NCBI GenBank assembly: GCA_013811945.1
Contig: JACCUI010000255.1
Span: 1 to 64,000, forward strand
Length of the DNA: 64,000 nucleotides
Source of the DNA: Pyrinomonadaceae bacterium
Lineage (GTDB): Bacteria > Acidobacteriota > Blastocatellia > Pyrinomonadales > Pyrinomonadaceae
Direction of reading: 5' to 3'
Shown here: piece by piece, positions 17,396 to 26,332 of the stretch
How the letters are laid out: each line of letters starts with the position of its first letter
Numbering within the stretch: position 1 is the first letter of the stretch
Notes under the pieces: generated by a model
What the model was told of the DNA's origin: nothing
The model's database searches: none
What the model saw: only the letters and a program-made list of their open reading frames with translations
Made by a program: the position numbers and the translations under genes

Positions 17396-19243
17396 TTGCT
17401 CAAACCCAGCTCAAAATTTTGGGCTGCGCTTGTCCTACTCGTTAGCCTGGCAACCTTCGCGCCCATCCATGCGCAGCAATCGGATTCGCTCCTCACCCAC
17501 AAAGACGCCATGATCCCGATGCGCGACGGCGTGCGACTCTACACCCAGGTGTACACGCCGACTCAGGCCGCCGAACGACTCCCGATCCTGCTACTCCGGA
17601 CTCCATACGGAATCGGCGAGTTAAGCTCGGCGCAACTGACGGCCGCGCTCCCGGAACTAACGGCAGACGGTTATGTCATCGTCCGCCAGGACATCCGTGG
17701 GAGGTTCAAGTCGGAAGGGCAGTTCGTCATGCTCCGACAACCGCGCGACCCAAAAGATAAGCAGGCGATTGATGAAAGCACCGACACCTACGACACCATC
17801 GAGTGGCTCCTCAAGCAAGTGCCAAACCACAATGGGCGCGTCGGGATGGCCGGCACGAGCTACGGCGCCTGGCTGACCGTAATGGGAATGCTTGATCCAC
17901 ACCCGGCGCTGCAGGCCGTGGTCCCGCAAGCCTCTCCGGCCGATATGTGGATGGGAGACGACTTCCACCACAACGGTGCGTTCCGGTTGAGCTACGGCTT
18001 CGAATACACGTACATGATGGAATCGTCGAAGGAAATTTCTGACGTCTCCTCCGTCATCGATCGCTACGACGCCTACGAGTGGTATTTGGACCTCGGGCCG
18101 TTATCGAACGTCAATGCAAAGTACTTCAACGGTCGACTCCCCACCTGGAACGACTTCGTGAACCACCCTGACTACGACGCGTTCTGGAAGCGGCAGGGCT
18201 TCGCTCCGTGGCTGACTCGCGTAACAGTGCCCACGCTAAACGTGGCGGGATGGTGGGATCAAGAAGATTTTTATGGCCCGATCAAGATCTATGAATTGCT
18301 TGAACGGCACGATTCGGCGAACAAGAACTTCCTCGTCGTCGGTCCATGGAACCACGGCGGATGGTCCAGAGGCGATGGCCAAAAGCTGGGACGCATTGAC
18401 TTTGGGAGTGCGACTGCGCAGCACTATCGGCGGAATATACTGGCGCGGTTCCTGGCTTATCACCTGAAGGGAAAGGCCAGTCCGGACCTCCCCGAGGCTC
18501 TGACATTCAGGACTGGAGCTAACGAGTGGGTAAGACACGACGCCTGGCCGCCGAAACGCAATATCGTCGGGCGAAAGCTCTTCTTCCAGAAGGACAGAAA
18601 GCTCTCGTTTGAACCGCCACCAGTGAAGGACCAGCCAGAATTCGACAGCTACATTTCAGATCCCGCGAACCCGGTTCCCTATCGTCCGCGACCAATTGAG
18701 CTGAAGTCGGGATGGTCGACGTGGTTGGTCGAGGACCAGCGCTTCGTCGACCATCGCCCCGACGTACTCACCTGGGCGACCGACCCGCTTAGGGATGATG
18801 TCATCGTTTCGGGGCAGATCGTGGCTAACCTATTCGCTTCTACCACGGGCACCGACAGCGACTGGATCGTGAAGCTCATCGACGTGTACCCGGAGAAGTA
18901 CGCTAGCGATCCGAAGATGGGCGGCTACCAACTCATGATCGCGGGTGACGTTTTCCGTGGTCGTTACCTCAAGAGCTTTGAAAAGCCCGCGCCAATCGCG
19001 CCCAATACAGTGCTGCACTACCAGATCGGATTCCCGGCCAACGACCACGTCTTTAAGAAGGGACATCGGATCATGGTGCAGGTCCAGAGCAGTTGGTTTC
19101 CCGTGATTGATCGCAACCCACAACGTTTCGTGGCGAACATCTTCCTCGCGAAAGAGTCGGATTTTCAGCGGGCGACTCAGCAAGTGTTTCGCTCGGGCCA
19201 GTATGCGTCATTCATCGAGGTGCCAGTAGTGGAGACGAAGTGA
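17396..19243 (+). CDS. CocE/NonD-family hydrolase (X-Pro dipeptidyl-peptidase-like)
   Basis: An exported 615-residue alpha/beta hydrolase. The nucleophile elbow is GTSYGAW (Ser 155), the acid is probably in WWDQEDFYGP and the base in GPWNHGGW. A C-terminal jelly-roll domain as in CocE and S15 peptidases ends the protein. The family cleaves X-Pro dipeptides, glutaryl-7-ACA or ester substrates. I start at TTG 17396 because it yields a clean signal peptide (MLKPSSKFWAALVLLVSLAT, cut near IHA-QQ). Earlier ATG and GTG codons from 17285 would translate the R1 repeat ahead of the signal peptide; none has a good ribosome-binding site, so the start is uncertain. It follows the tricorn-like gene and fits extracellular peptide breakdown. 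Confidence 0.85.
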   Translation: MLKPSSKFWAALVLLVSLATFAPIHAQQSDSLLTHKDAMIPMRDGVRLYTQVYTPTQAAERLPILLLRTPYGIGELSSAQLTAALPELTADGYVIVRQDIRGRFKSEGQFVMLRQPRDPKDKQAIDESTDTYDTIEWLLKQVPNHNGRVGMAGTSYGAWLTVMGMLDPHPALQAVVPQASPADMWMGDDFHHNGAFRLSYGFEYTYMMESSKEISDVSSVIDRYDAYEWYLDLGPLSNVNAKYFNGRLPTWNDFVNHPDYDAFWKRQGFAPWLTRVTVPTLNVAGWWDQEDFYGPIKIYELLERHDSANKNFLVVGPWNHGGWSRGDGQKLGRIDFGSATAQHYRRNILARFLAYHLKGKASPDLPEALTFRTGANEWVRHDAWPPKRNIVGRKLFFQKDRKLSFEPPPVKDQPEFDSYISDPANPVPYRPRPIELKSGWSTWLVEDQRFVDHRPDVLTWATDPLRDDVIVSGQIVANLFASTTGTDSDWIVKLIDVYPEKYASDPKMGGYQLMIAGDVFRGRYLKSFEKPAPIAPNTVLHYQIGFPANDHVFKKGHRIMVQVQSSWFPVIDRNPQRFVANIFLAKESDFQRATQQVFRSGQYASFIEVPVVETK

Positions 19244-19246
19244 AGT

Positions 19247-19371
19247 CATTGCCGATTGCCGATTGCCAATTGGCGAGTCAGCAACATTTTCTTTGACTGG
19301 AACTCGTATCTAGGTCACGGCTTTGCCGCCCGATGTGAGGTGTTTCTTAGGGGCAATCGATAATCGGCAAT
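19247..19371. repeat. Palindromic repeat family R3, copy a
   Basis: The left arm CATTGCCGATTGCCGATTGC (to 19274) and the right arm GGCAATCGATAATCGGCAAT (to 19371) are built of ATTGCC/GGCAAT words. It ends eight bases before the start codon of the amidohydrolase, so a hairpin would cover the ribosome-binding region; no Shine-Dalgarno sequence is visible there. Confidence 0.8.
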
Positions 19372-19378
19372 AACTCTT

Positions 19379-21019
19379 ATGAATAATCTCCGCCGCACCT
19401 TTACCTGCACAGTCATTTGCCTGCTCGCGTTGAGCGTCGTGCCAGCGCCGGCGCAAGACGGCGCGCCTGTTTATGACATCGTAATCCGCAATGGCCGCGT
19501 GCTTGATGGCGCGGGAAATCCCTGGATTTTGGCGGATGTTGCGATTAAGAACGGTCGCTTTGTCCGCATCGGTAGAGTCGAAGGCAAAGGCAAACGCGAG
19601 ATTGACGCGAGCGGCAAGTATGTCACGCCCGGATGGATTGATGTGATGGATCAATCAGGCGGCGTGCTTCCGCACAACGGGCTGGCCGAAAACAAATTGC
19701 TGATGGGCGTCACGACCGCCATCGGTGGCGAAGGCGGAACGCCCGTCCCGGCGGAGAAGATCACCGACTATTTTGCCGGTCTTGAGAAGACCGGCATCAG
19801 TATCAACTTCGGTACCTACTTCAGCGAAACACAAGCCCGCTTAGCCGTGCTTGGCGAAGCGTCGAGAGCACCGACGCCCGAAGAGCTCGCGCGCATGAAA
19901 GCCATCATGGAGACCGCCATGAAAGCGGGCGCGATGGGCATGACCACAGCGCTGATCTATCCGCCATCGAGTTACGCCACGACCAACGAGTTGATCGAGA
20001 TGGCGAAAGTCGCCGGGCGTTACGGCGGCATCTACGCCAGCCATATCCGTGGCGAAGGAAAGGAGCTCATCCAGTCAATTGAAGAAGCGATTACCATTGG
20101 TGAGAAAGGGGGATTGCCCGTCGAGGTTTTCCACCTCAAAGCCGCTTACCAACCAGGCTGGGGCACGCTCATGCGACGGGCGGGGAGCACAATCGAGCAG
20201 GCGCGTGCACGCGGTGTAGATGTCGCGGCGGACATGTACCTCTACACGGCGGGCGGCACCGGACTGGAGGCCGTGATCCCGTCCTGGGCCTTCGAGGGCG
20301 GGACCGATAAACTTCAGACCCGTCTCACAGATCCCGCGACCCGCAGGCGGCTCAAGAAAGAGATGGCTTCAGGCTCACCCGGCTGGTGGAACATCGTCGA
20401 AGCGGCGGGCGGTTGGAACGGCATCGTAGTGGTCAATGCGCAAAACGAAAAGAACGCGCGCTTTGAAGGTAAGAGCCTGACCAGGATCGCGAAAGAGTGG
20501 CGCAAGACGCCGGCGGATGCGGCGTTCGACCTGGTTATGCAAGGCAACGGAAGAGTGCTGGCGCTTTTTCACATGATGAGCGAGCAGGACATCGTCACCG
20601 CGCTCAAGTTTCCGTGGACGAGCATCGGCAGCGACGCGGCAGCAGCACTTAAGCCGGGGGACGTTGACGCATTAGGATTGGCGCACCCTCGCAGCTACGG
20701 AAATTTTCCCCGCCTCATCGCCCGCTTCGTTCGCGAGCAGCGCGTGCTCGCGCTGGAAGAGGCGATCCGCAAAATGACCTCGTGGCCCGCGACCCGGATG
20801 CGTCTCGCCTTACGCGGACTGATTAAAGAGGGCTGTTGGGGCGACGTCGTCATCTTCGATTACGACAAAATTCAGGACCGCGCGACCTACGAGCAGCCGC
20901 TTCTTTCTCCCGAAGGGATTGAATACGTGCTCGTGAATGGACAAGTCGTGATCGAACACGGAAAGCACACCGGCGTGCGCTCCGGACAGGTGCTTTATGG
21001 TCCGGGTCGCAAGCCTTAG
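19379..21019 (+). CDS. N-acyl-D-amino-acid deacylase-like amidohydrolase
   Basis: An exported 546-residue amidohydrolase-superfamily protein with a signal peptide (VICLLALSVVPAPAQ). DIVIRNGRVLDGAGNPW and a beta-sandwich open it, and the family motif YVTPGWID marks the barrel entry (81-88). Where D-aminoacylases have HxH after this motif, the sequence reads VMDQSGG, so both N-terminal metal His are absent. The usual Cys ligand position is in GGEGGTP (Glu 118). His 222 (ASHIRGEG), His 252 (EVFHLKAA) and the catalytic Asp 419 (IGSDAAA) remain. A relic one-metal or altered active site is likely. D-aminoacylase homologues cut N-acyl-D-amino acids and D-peptides. The gene follows the CocE-like gene and precedes a serine hydrolase. 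Confidence 0.85.
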   Translation: MNNLRRTFTCTVICLLALSVVPAPAQDGAPVYDIVIRNGRVLDGAGNPWILADVAIKNGRFVRIGRVEGKGKREIDASGKYVTPGWIDVMDQSGGVLPHNGLAENKLLMGVTTAIGGEGGTPVPAEKITDYFAGLEKTGISINFGTYFSETQARLAVLGEASRAPTPEELARMKAIMETAMKAGAMGMTTALIYPPSSYATTNELIEMAKVAGRYGGIYASHIRGEGKELIQSIEEAITIGEKGGLPVEVFHLKAAYQPGWGTLMRRAGSTIEQARARGVDVAADMYLYTAGGTGLEAVIPSWAFEGGTDKLQTRLTDPATRRRLKKEMASGSPGWWNIVEAAGGWNGIVVVNAQNEKNARFEGKSLTRIAKEWRKTPADAAFDLVMQGNGRVLALFHMMSEQDIVTALKFPWTSIGSDAAAALKPGDVDALGLAHPRSYGNFPRLIARFVREQRVLALEEAIRKMTSWPATRMRLALRGLIKEGCWGDVVIFDYDKIQDRATYEQPLLSPEGIEYVLVNGQVVIEHGKHTGVRSGQVLYGPGRKP

Positions 21020-21040
21020 CGGCCACCCCGTTAGGGGTAA

Positions 21041-21181
21041 GATGTTTATAGAACCGGACGGCCAAGAATTTCACGGTGCCGCTCGGAGGAGCGGAACTCG
21101 AGTTGACAGATACCCGTCTAGATTCGTTCCGCTCCTCCGAACGGCGTGTGATGTTTTGAGGTTGACCAGTCTATAAACATC
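21041..21181. repeat. Nested perfect inverted repeats (family R7)
   Basis: Two nested perfect arms. The outer GATGTTTATAGA (21041-21052) pairs with TCTATAAACATC (21170-21181); the inner TCGGAGGAGCGGAAC (21083-21097) pairs with GTTCCGCTCCTCCGA (21126-21140). It fills the gap between the amidohydrolase and the next serine hydrolase. It could be a bidirectional terminator or a small non-autonomous mobile element; no target duplication is clear. Confidence 0.85.
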
Positions 21182-21254
21182 TCACTCCAAACGGAGTGAA
21201 AAATCCCGGTCGAACCCTTTTTCTTTCGAGGCATTGAGTCGCCATTTTTTGAAG

Positions 21255-22994
21255 ATGAAGCAAAATAGAAACCAAGTAACCCGGCGCGAGATGCTCAAAC
21301 GAACCTTGGCAGCAGGCGCGGCGACGCTCTCGAGTAGGTTTTTCGTCATCGAGTCAACCGGCATAACTCAAAATGCGAAGGCGAACGCGAAGCACAAAGA
21401 TGTGTTTGAAGCGTTAGACGGCTTCGTCAAGCAATACATGCTGGAGATGAATTCGCCCGGTATGACGGTGGTGCTGGCAAACCGGGACGGGGTGTTACGC
21501 GCCGCAACTTACGGTTTCAGCGATCTCGAGCGAAGGCTGAACGTCAAGCCGGAGCAACTTTTTCACATCGGCTCAATCAGCAAGTCATTCACCGCCCTCG
21601 CGCTTCTGCAACTACGCGAAGAAGGTATGCTGGATTTGCATAAACCCATTGTCGAATACCTGCCGTGGCTGAAGATCGAGACGCAGTACGCGCCCATTAC
21701 TCCGCATCATCTGCTTACGCATTCCGCGGGGTTACCAGGCAATGTGCCGATCTTTCTTTCCGACCCGGCGGCGAAGCACAAAACAGCCTTCGCTCCCGGC
21801 GAGCACTTCCATTATTGCAACTTGGGCTATGACATTTTGGGCCGCCTGTTGAGCATCCTCGATCGCCGGCCCTACGGCGAGTCCATGCGCAAACGCATCC
21901 TGGAGCCGCTCGATATGAGTGCCACCGAGCCTGCCATTAACAGTGACATCCGCGACCGCACGGCGCGCAACTACATGATCTATCATGACGAGCGCCCGCA
22001 CTCGCGCTACGGGAAACTCGCCGAGGCTCCTCAACTCATCTTTGAGAAGGGATCGGGCAGCATCGCCTCCACCGCGCGCGATATGGGTCTGTACGTCAAC
22101 ATGCTCGCGAATCGCGGCAGAACTCCGAAGGGGCGCGTACTCTCGGAAAAGAGTTTCAGCCTGTTCGCCAAAACACACATTAAGGCCAAAGACTTCGGGC
22201 CGACCGCCAGCTACGGCTACGGTCTGGCCATCGACGAGTTAGACGGGCATACCGTCGCGCGCCACACCGGCGGCATGGTCTCATTCATGTCAGCAATGCA
22301 GGTTGACTTGGACGAAGGCGTCGGCGCTTTCGCTTCCATCAACGCGATGCAGGGTTACCGCCCAAACCCGGTTGTGGTCTACGCTCTGAAAGTGATGCGC
22401 GCCGCGAACGCAACTCAAGCGATTCCTCCTCTGCCGCCACCTAATCCGCCGGGCAAAATCGAGATGGCCGAAGAATACGCCGGCGTATTCACATCTCCCG
22501 ACGGCAGGAAGCTGGAGTTCATTGCCGAGGGCGGCAGACTCTTTCTGATCCACAAAGGACAGCGTCTGCAATTGGAAACCACGACCGGCAACGGTTTTCT
22601 GGCACAGCACCCTGATCTCGACCGCTTCCTCATCAGTTTCGCACGTAACAAAGGTGAGAAGGGCAAGATCACGGAGGTTTCGCACGGAGCCGATTGGTAC
22701 GTTAATCATCAATACGCCGGCCCGCGAGACTTCACCCGCTCCAAGGAGTTGGACGCATTCATAGGACATTACCGAAACGACAGCCCCTGGATCGGCAGCC
22801 TCCGGGTAGTGCAGCGTAAAGGCAGGCTCTGGCTGGATGGCGACTTGCCGCTCGATCCCGTGACCGTTAACACTTTCAAGCTGGCTGATTCGCCTTACAA
22901 CCCTGAGTGGATAAGCTTCTTAGATGTGGTGAAAGGTAAATCCATGCACCTGAAGCTCTCGGGCGAGGACTACTGGCGCGTGGAAGCGAAGTGA
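21255..22994 (+). CDS. Tat-exported serine hydrolase (class-C beta-lactamase/DD-peptidase fold)
   Basis: A 579-residue protein with a twin-arginine signal (TRREMLKRTLAAGAATLSS). The penicillin-binding fold carries SISK (Ser 107-Lys 110), YCN (187-189) as the YxN motif, and ARHTGGM in place of KTG. A small beta-barrel domain typical of the family follows. Such enzymes act as D-aminopeptidases, DD-carboxypeptidases or esterases; this locus suggests D-amino-acid peptides. ATG 21255 is preferred to an upstream TTG because the Tat motif then falls near the N-terminus, as in the dipeptidase homologue at 27557. The stop overlaps the GTG start of the GNAT gene in a GTGA junction, so the two are co-translated. 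Confidence 0.9.
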   Translation: MKQNRNQVTRREMLKRTLAAGAATLSSRFFVIESTGITQNAKANAKHKDVFEALDGFVKQYMLEMNSPGMTVVLANRDGVLRAATYGFSDLERRLNVKPEQLFHIGSISKSFTALALLQLREEGMLDLHKPIVEYLPWLKIETQYAPITPHHLLTHSAGLPGNVPIFLSDPAAKHKTAFAPGEHFHYCNLGYDILGRLLSILDRRPYGESMRKRILEPLDMSATEPAINSDIRDRTARNYMIYHDERPHSRYGKLAEAPQLIFEKGSGSIASTARDMGLYVNMLANRGRTPKGRVLSEKSFSLFAKTHIKAKDFGPTASYGYGLAIDELDGHTVARHTGGMVSFMSAMQVDLDEGVGAFASINAMQGYRPNPVVVYALKVMRAANATQAIPPLPPPNPPGKIEMAEEYAGVFTSPDGRKLEFIAEGGRLFLIHKGQRLQLETTTGNGFLAQHPDLDRFLISFARNKGEKGKITEVSHGADWYVNHQYAGPRDFTRSKELDAFIGHYRNDSPWIGSLRVVQRKGRLWLDGDLPLDPVTVNTFKLADSPYNPEWISFLDVVKGKSMHLKLSGEDYWRVEAK

Positions 22995-23926
22995 ACGTCT
23001 TCAACAAAGAGAGTGTTCATCTACAACCGCTATCACAGCTTTTCACTGAACCTCAAGAGATGCCACCGATGGCTGCCTTAACTGAAACATCAAGCATCGT
23101 CATCCGCGACATTGACGGGGGAGCGGAGATGCGCGCCGTCGAAGAACTCCAGCAGGAAGTGTGGGGGCTACCTGATCTCGATATCGTACCGCTGACGCAA
23201 CTCGTCGCCGCCAAAGCGGCGGGCGGCGTTTTGCTCGGCGCGTTCGACCACGAGACTTTAATCGGTTTCGCTTATGGTTTCGTTAGTTACGAAAACGGAG
23301 AGATGGCGCATCATTCGCACATGCTCGCCGTCAAGCCCGCTTATCGCAACTTCAATCTCGGTCACAAGCTCAAGCTGGCGCAGCGCGAGCGCTTATTGGT
23401 GCAGGGCATCACCATGATGACATGGACATTTGATCCGTTGCAGAGCTTGAATGCATATTTCAACTTCAACAAACTAGGGGTAGTCTCGGATCGCTATCTC
23501 ATCAACTTCTATGGCGACGACGCCGCTAGTTTTCTGCTTCGCAACGGCACTGATCGCCTATGGGTCACGTGGCTACTCACGAGCCGCCGTGTGCATGAGC
23601 GACTCGACAAGACAGGTTTCAAGCTGGAATTCGAGCGTGTCATCCCGCTGGTCCAGCTCGGGATAGATGACTCGCCGAGCAGGAACAATCTGCCCGAAGG
23701 ACTATCACACGAGCAGGCTTTGATAGAGATACCAGCGGACATTAACGCCCTGGAGCGGCAAAGTAGCGAATTGGCATTCGAATGGCGGGACGCCACGCGC
23801 TGGGCTTTTAACGAGGCAATTGCTGCGGGCTATCTAGTCGTGGATTTCTCTCGACAGAGTCGAGGCGACCAGCGCTTCGGAATATATCTTCTCAGCCGTG
23901 GAAAAAGGCTTGGTGATTTCGTCTGA
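22991..23926 (+). CDS. Large GNAT-family acyltransferase, possible D-amino-acid N-acyltransferase
   Basis: A 311-residue protein whose GNAT domain lies at about residues 35-200: IRDIDGGAEMRAVEELQQEV, then LLGAFDHETLIGFAYGFVSY, and the acyl-CoA loop region MLAVKPAYRNFNLGHKLK. A family-specific C-terminal extension follows (about 200-310). It resembles the uncharacterised GNAT proteins of about 270-310 residues (COG3375 type) that neighbour N-succinylamino-acid racemase genes in other phyla. A GNAT enzyme N-succinylates D-amino acids in the Geobacillus pathway. The racemase lies 2.4 kb downstream here. The GTG start overlaps the upstream stop by four bases, with in-frame ATGs 69 and 78 bases later as alternatives. 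Substrate is inference. Confidence 0.8.
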   Translation: MNVFNKESVHLQPLSQLFTEPQEMPPMAALTETSSIVIRDIDGGAEMRAVEELQQEVWGLPDLDIVPLTQLVAAKAAGGVLLGAFDHETLIGFAYGFVSYENGEMAHHSHMLAVKPAYRNFNLGHKLKLAQRERLLVQGITMMTWTFDPLQSLNAYFNFNKLGVVSDRYLINFYGDDAASFLLRNGTDRLWVTWLLTSRRVHERLDKTGFKLEFERVIPLVQLGIDDSPSRNNLPEGLSHEQALIEIPADINALERQSSELAFEWRDATRWAFNEAIAAGYLVVDFSRQSRGDQRFGIYLLSRGKRLGDFV

Positions 23927-23985
23927 TAAAAGAAGCGTTGGATTGCTTCGTTGATTTCAACAACATCTTTAACCAGACTAAGCCT

Positions 23986-24090
23986 GTGACTGACGCAAGT
24001 GATCAAATCGAAACAAGAGATCACGAGATTAGAGCGCGAGTGGATTGAGGCTATCAGGCGACAGCATGCCACCGCTTTAGCACTATTGAA
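23986..24090 (+). pseudogene. Possible N-terminal remnant of a DUF4440/SnoaL-like gene
   Basis: A GTG at 23986 opens VTDASDQIETRD. A one-frame shift gives RLEREWIEAIRRQHATALA, a typical DUF4440 opening helix, which then stops. A second open piece in another frame (EIFKAELPSKLITQ to about 24225) is not recognised and runs into the next gene. The 276-base gap holds nothing else. Weak call. Confidence 0.35.
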
Positions 24091-24202
24091 ATATTCAAGG
24101 CCGAGCTCCCATCCAAGCTGATCACGCAGGCGGCTCGTAAAATGAGCGTTCAGCGTGTGGAAGAGATGAAGCATTTTCTTAAAATGCTGGAAACGGAAAC
24201 TT

Positions 24203-24694
24203 ATGGGAAGAAAACAATTTAGGATCAAGAGTGCTACCGCAGAAGATGTCCCTCTGATCCTCTCTTTCATTAGAAAATTGGCTGAGTATGAACTCTTGTC
24301 TCACGCTGTTGTTGCTACTGAAGACGTGCTCAGAGATGAGTTGTTCGGCGAGCATCCCGCGGCTGAGGCGATCATCGGCTATTTGCCAGAGGAGCCGGTG
24401 AGCTTTGCCATCTTCTTCCACAACTTCTCGACATTTGTCGGCAGGAGAGGTCTATATCTGGAGGACTTGTATGTGAATCCAGAAGTGAGAGGCAAAGGCA
24501 TCGGTCGCGAGATGTTGGTCTATCTTGCAGGATTAGCGAAGGAGCGTGGTTGCGGCAAGATGGAATGGGCAGTGTTAGATTGGAATGAGAGTGCGATCAG
24601 GTTCTATAGGAATTTAGGTGCGATTCCAATGAAGGAGTGGACAGGCTTTAGAGTCTCAGGTGAAGCGCTAGAGCGTTTAGCAGGGGAGGGTTAG
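24203..24694 (+). CDS. GNAT-family N-acetyltransferase, SSAT-like
   Basis: A 163-residue single-domain GNAT protein. It has FRIKSATAEDVPLILSFIRK, strand 4 with LYLEDLYVNPEVRGKGIG (the acetyl-CoA pyrophosphate loop, RGKGIG) and WAVLDWNESAIRFYRNLGA at the C-terminus. The pattern is that of diamine/spermidine acetyltransferase-like GNATs, which acylate primary amines. Its place between a serine hydrolase and the racemase would also suit acylation of amino acids. GGAAAC lies before the ATG. It is a different subfamily from the GNAT gene at 22991. The amine substrate is not predictable from sequence alone. Confidence 0.88.
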   Translation: MGRKQFRIKSATAEDVPLILSFIRKLAEYELLSHAVVATEDVLRDELFGEHPAAEAIIGYLPEEPVSFAIFFHNFSTFVGRRGLYLEDLYVNPEVRGKGIGREMLVYLAGLAKERGCGKMEWAVLDWNESAIRFYRNLGAIPMKEWTGFRVSGEALERLAGEG

Positions 24695-24749
24695 GTTTTT
24701 GGTATGGTCTGGATCAGTCCTTGCAGGATTGAGAAATCCGAAGGTTATC

Positions 24750-26321
24750 ATGAAGCTACAGCGAAACATTTGGCTAGTCACACTTGTGCTGATAACTCTA
24801 ACGAATGGACAACTCGCCCGCGCACAGGAAGCGCCGATCAGCGGATTTGACGATTACGTGAACAGAACACTGCGCGATTGGAAGGTGCCGGGCCTCGCCA
24901 TCGCCATTATCAAGGGTGATCAAATCGAGCTGGCGAAAGGGTACGGGGTAAGAAAGCTCGGCGACCCTACGCCCGTCAACGAGCGTACTCTTTTCGCCAT
25001 CGGCTCGACCTCGAAGGCGTTTCCCGCCGCTTTGATCGCGATGCTCGTGGATGAAGGCAAACTCAAGTGGGATGACCCGGCGACGAGATATCTTCCGGGC
25101 TTTGAGATGTACGACCCATACGTCACCCGCGAGTTGACGGTGCGCGACCTGCTGTCACACCGGAGCGGGCAGGAGGGCGGCGACTTCCTCTGGTACGGCA
25201 CCGAGTACGACCGCGACGAAGTCCTGCGCCGTGCACGTCACCTCAAGCCAACCAGGAGCCTGCGGAGCAGATTCGGCTACCAAAACGTGATGTATCTGGC
25301 AGCCGGCCAGATCATCGCCAAGGTGAGCGGCAAGAGCTGGGATGAGTTCATCCGCCAGCGCATCTTCGCTCCGTTGGACATGACTGCCAGCAACACGAGT
25401 ATTAGAGATTTAACAAAATCCGACAATGTCGCATCGCCTCATGCTGAAATTGACGACCAGGTGAAAGTGGTTCCTTGGCGCAGTCTTGACAACATCGCTC
25501 CCGCTGGCTCGATCAATTCAAATGTCGTGGATGTCGCTCAGTGGGTGCGGCTGCAACTCGGGCAAGGGACTTATCAGAATCGGCGCCTGATCAGCCCTGG
25601 CGCTATTAAAGAGATGCAGACGTCGCAGACCGTGATGCGTGCTGAGTCGCCTTTTTCGCTGTGGTATCCCGAAATTCATTTCGTGAATTACGGGCTTGGC
25701 TGGTTCTTGTCGGATTATCGAGGCCGCAAGGTTGTCGAGCACGTCGGAGCCATCGACGGCATGAGGGCGCAGGTTGCGTTGATTCCCGAAGAAAAACTTG
25801 GCCTCGTCATCCTGGCCAATCGGGGCGGCTCAACGCTGCCGGCGGCTCTTACGTACAAAATCTTCGACGCCTACCTCGGCGCACCGCCACGCGATTGGAG
25901 CGCGGAGATGTTGAAAACCGAGAAGTCATTGGTGGAGCAAAACGAGGCGGCGGAGAAAAAGCTGGAGGCCGAGCGAGTCAAAAATACTAAGCCGACGCAC
26001 ACGCTGGAGAAGTACGCTGGGACGTACCAGAACGACCTATACGGCGAAGTGAAGGTGACGCATGAGAACGGCAAGCTGAATTTGCGTTTCGGCTCGGCTT
26101 TCACCGGCGAATTGGAGCACTGGCACTACAACACCTTCCGAGCGCTTTTTTCCCCCAACGCTTTCGACGCGAATGCTTACGCCACGTTCTCGCTGAATCC
26201 TCAGGGCAGAATGGAAAACGTGACGTTGAATCTAATGCCGGGCTACCCGTTCAAGCGAGTTCCCGAACCGGCAGCCGCCGGCGTGGGTTCCCTGAGCGAA
26301 GAAGAACTCTGGAATCATTGA
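24750..26321 (+). CDS. Exported serine hydrolase, C-terminally shortened paralogue
   Basis: A 523-residue class-C beta-lactamase-fold protein with a signal peptide (WLVTLVLITLTNGQLARA). The nucleophile motif is STSK (Ser 86-Lys 89), the second motif YQN, and the third reads EHVGAID, with Val where the paralogue has Gly. By eye it is very close over its whole length to the gene at 28954. It stops at SEEELWNH, where the paralogue continues for about 80 residues with another small barrel segment. The loss of that segment and the HVG variant suggest a duplicated copy under relaxed selection. The ATG at 24750 follows GAAGGT. Its stop is 11 bases before the racemase start, so the two are likely co-transcribed. 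Confidence 0.88.
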   Translation: MKLQRNIWLVTLVLITLTNGQLARAQEAPISGFDDYVNRTLRDWKVPGLAIAIIKGDQIELAKGYGVRKLGDPTPVNERTLFAIGSTSKAFPAALIAMLVDEGKLKWDDPATRYLPGFEMYDPYVTRELTVRDLLSHRSGQEGGDFLWYGTEYDRDEVLRRARHLKPTRSLRSRFGYQNVMYLAAGQIIAKVSGKSWDEFIRQRIFAPLDMTASNTSIRDLTKSDNVASPHAEIDDQVKVVPWRSLDNIAPAGSINSNVVDVAQWVRLQLGQGTYQNRRLISPGAIKEMQTSQTVMRAESPFSLWYPEIHFVNYGLGWFLSDYRGRKVVEHVGAIDGMRAQVALIPEEKLGLVILANRGGSTLPAALTYKIFDAYLGAPPRDWSAEMLKTEKSLVEQNEAAEKKLEAERVKNTKPTHTLEKYAGTYQNDLYGEVKVTHENGKLNLRFGSAFTGELEHWHYNTFRALFSPNAFDANAYATFSLNPQGRMENVTLNLMPGYPFKRVPEPAAAGVGSLSEEELWNH

Positions 26322-26332
26322 AGGTGGAGGAG

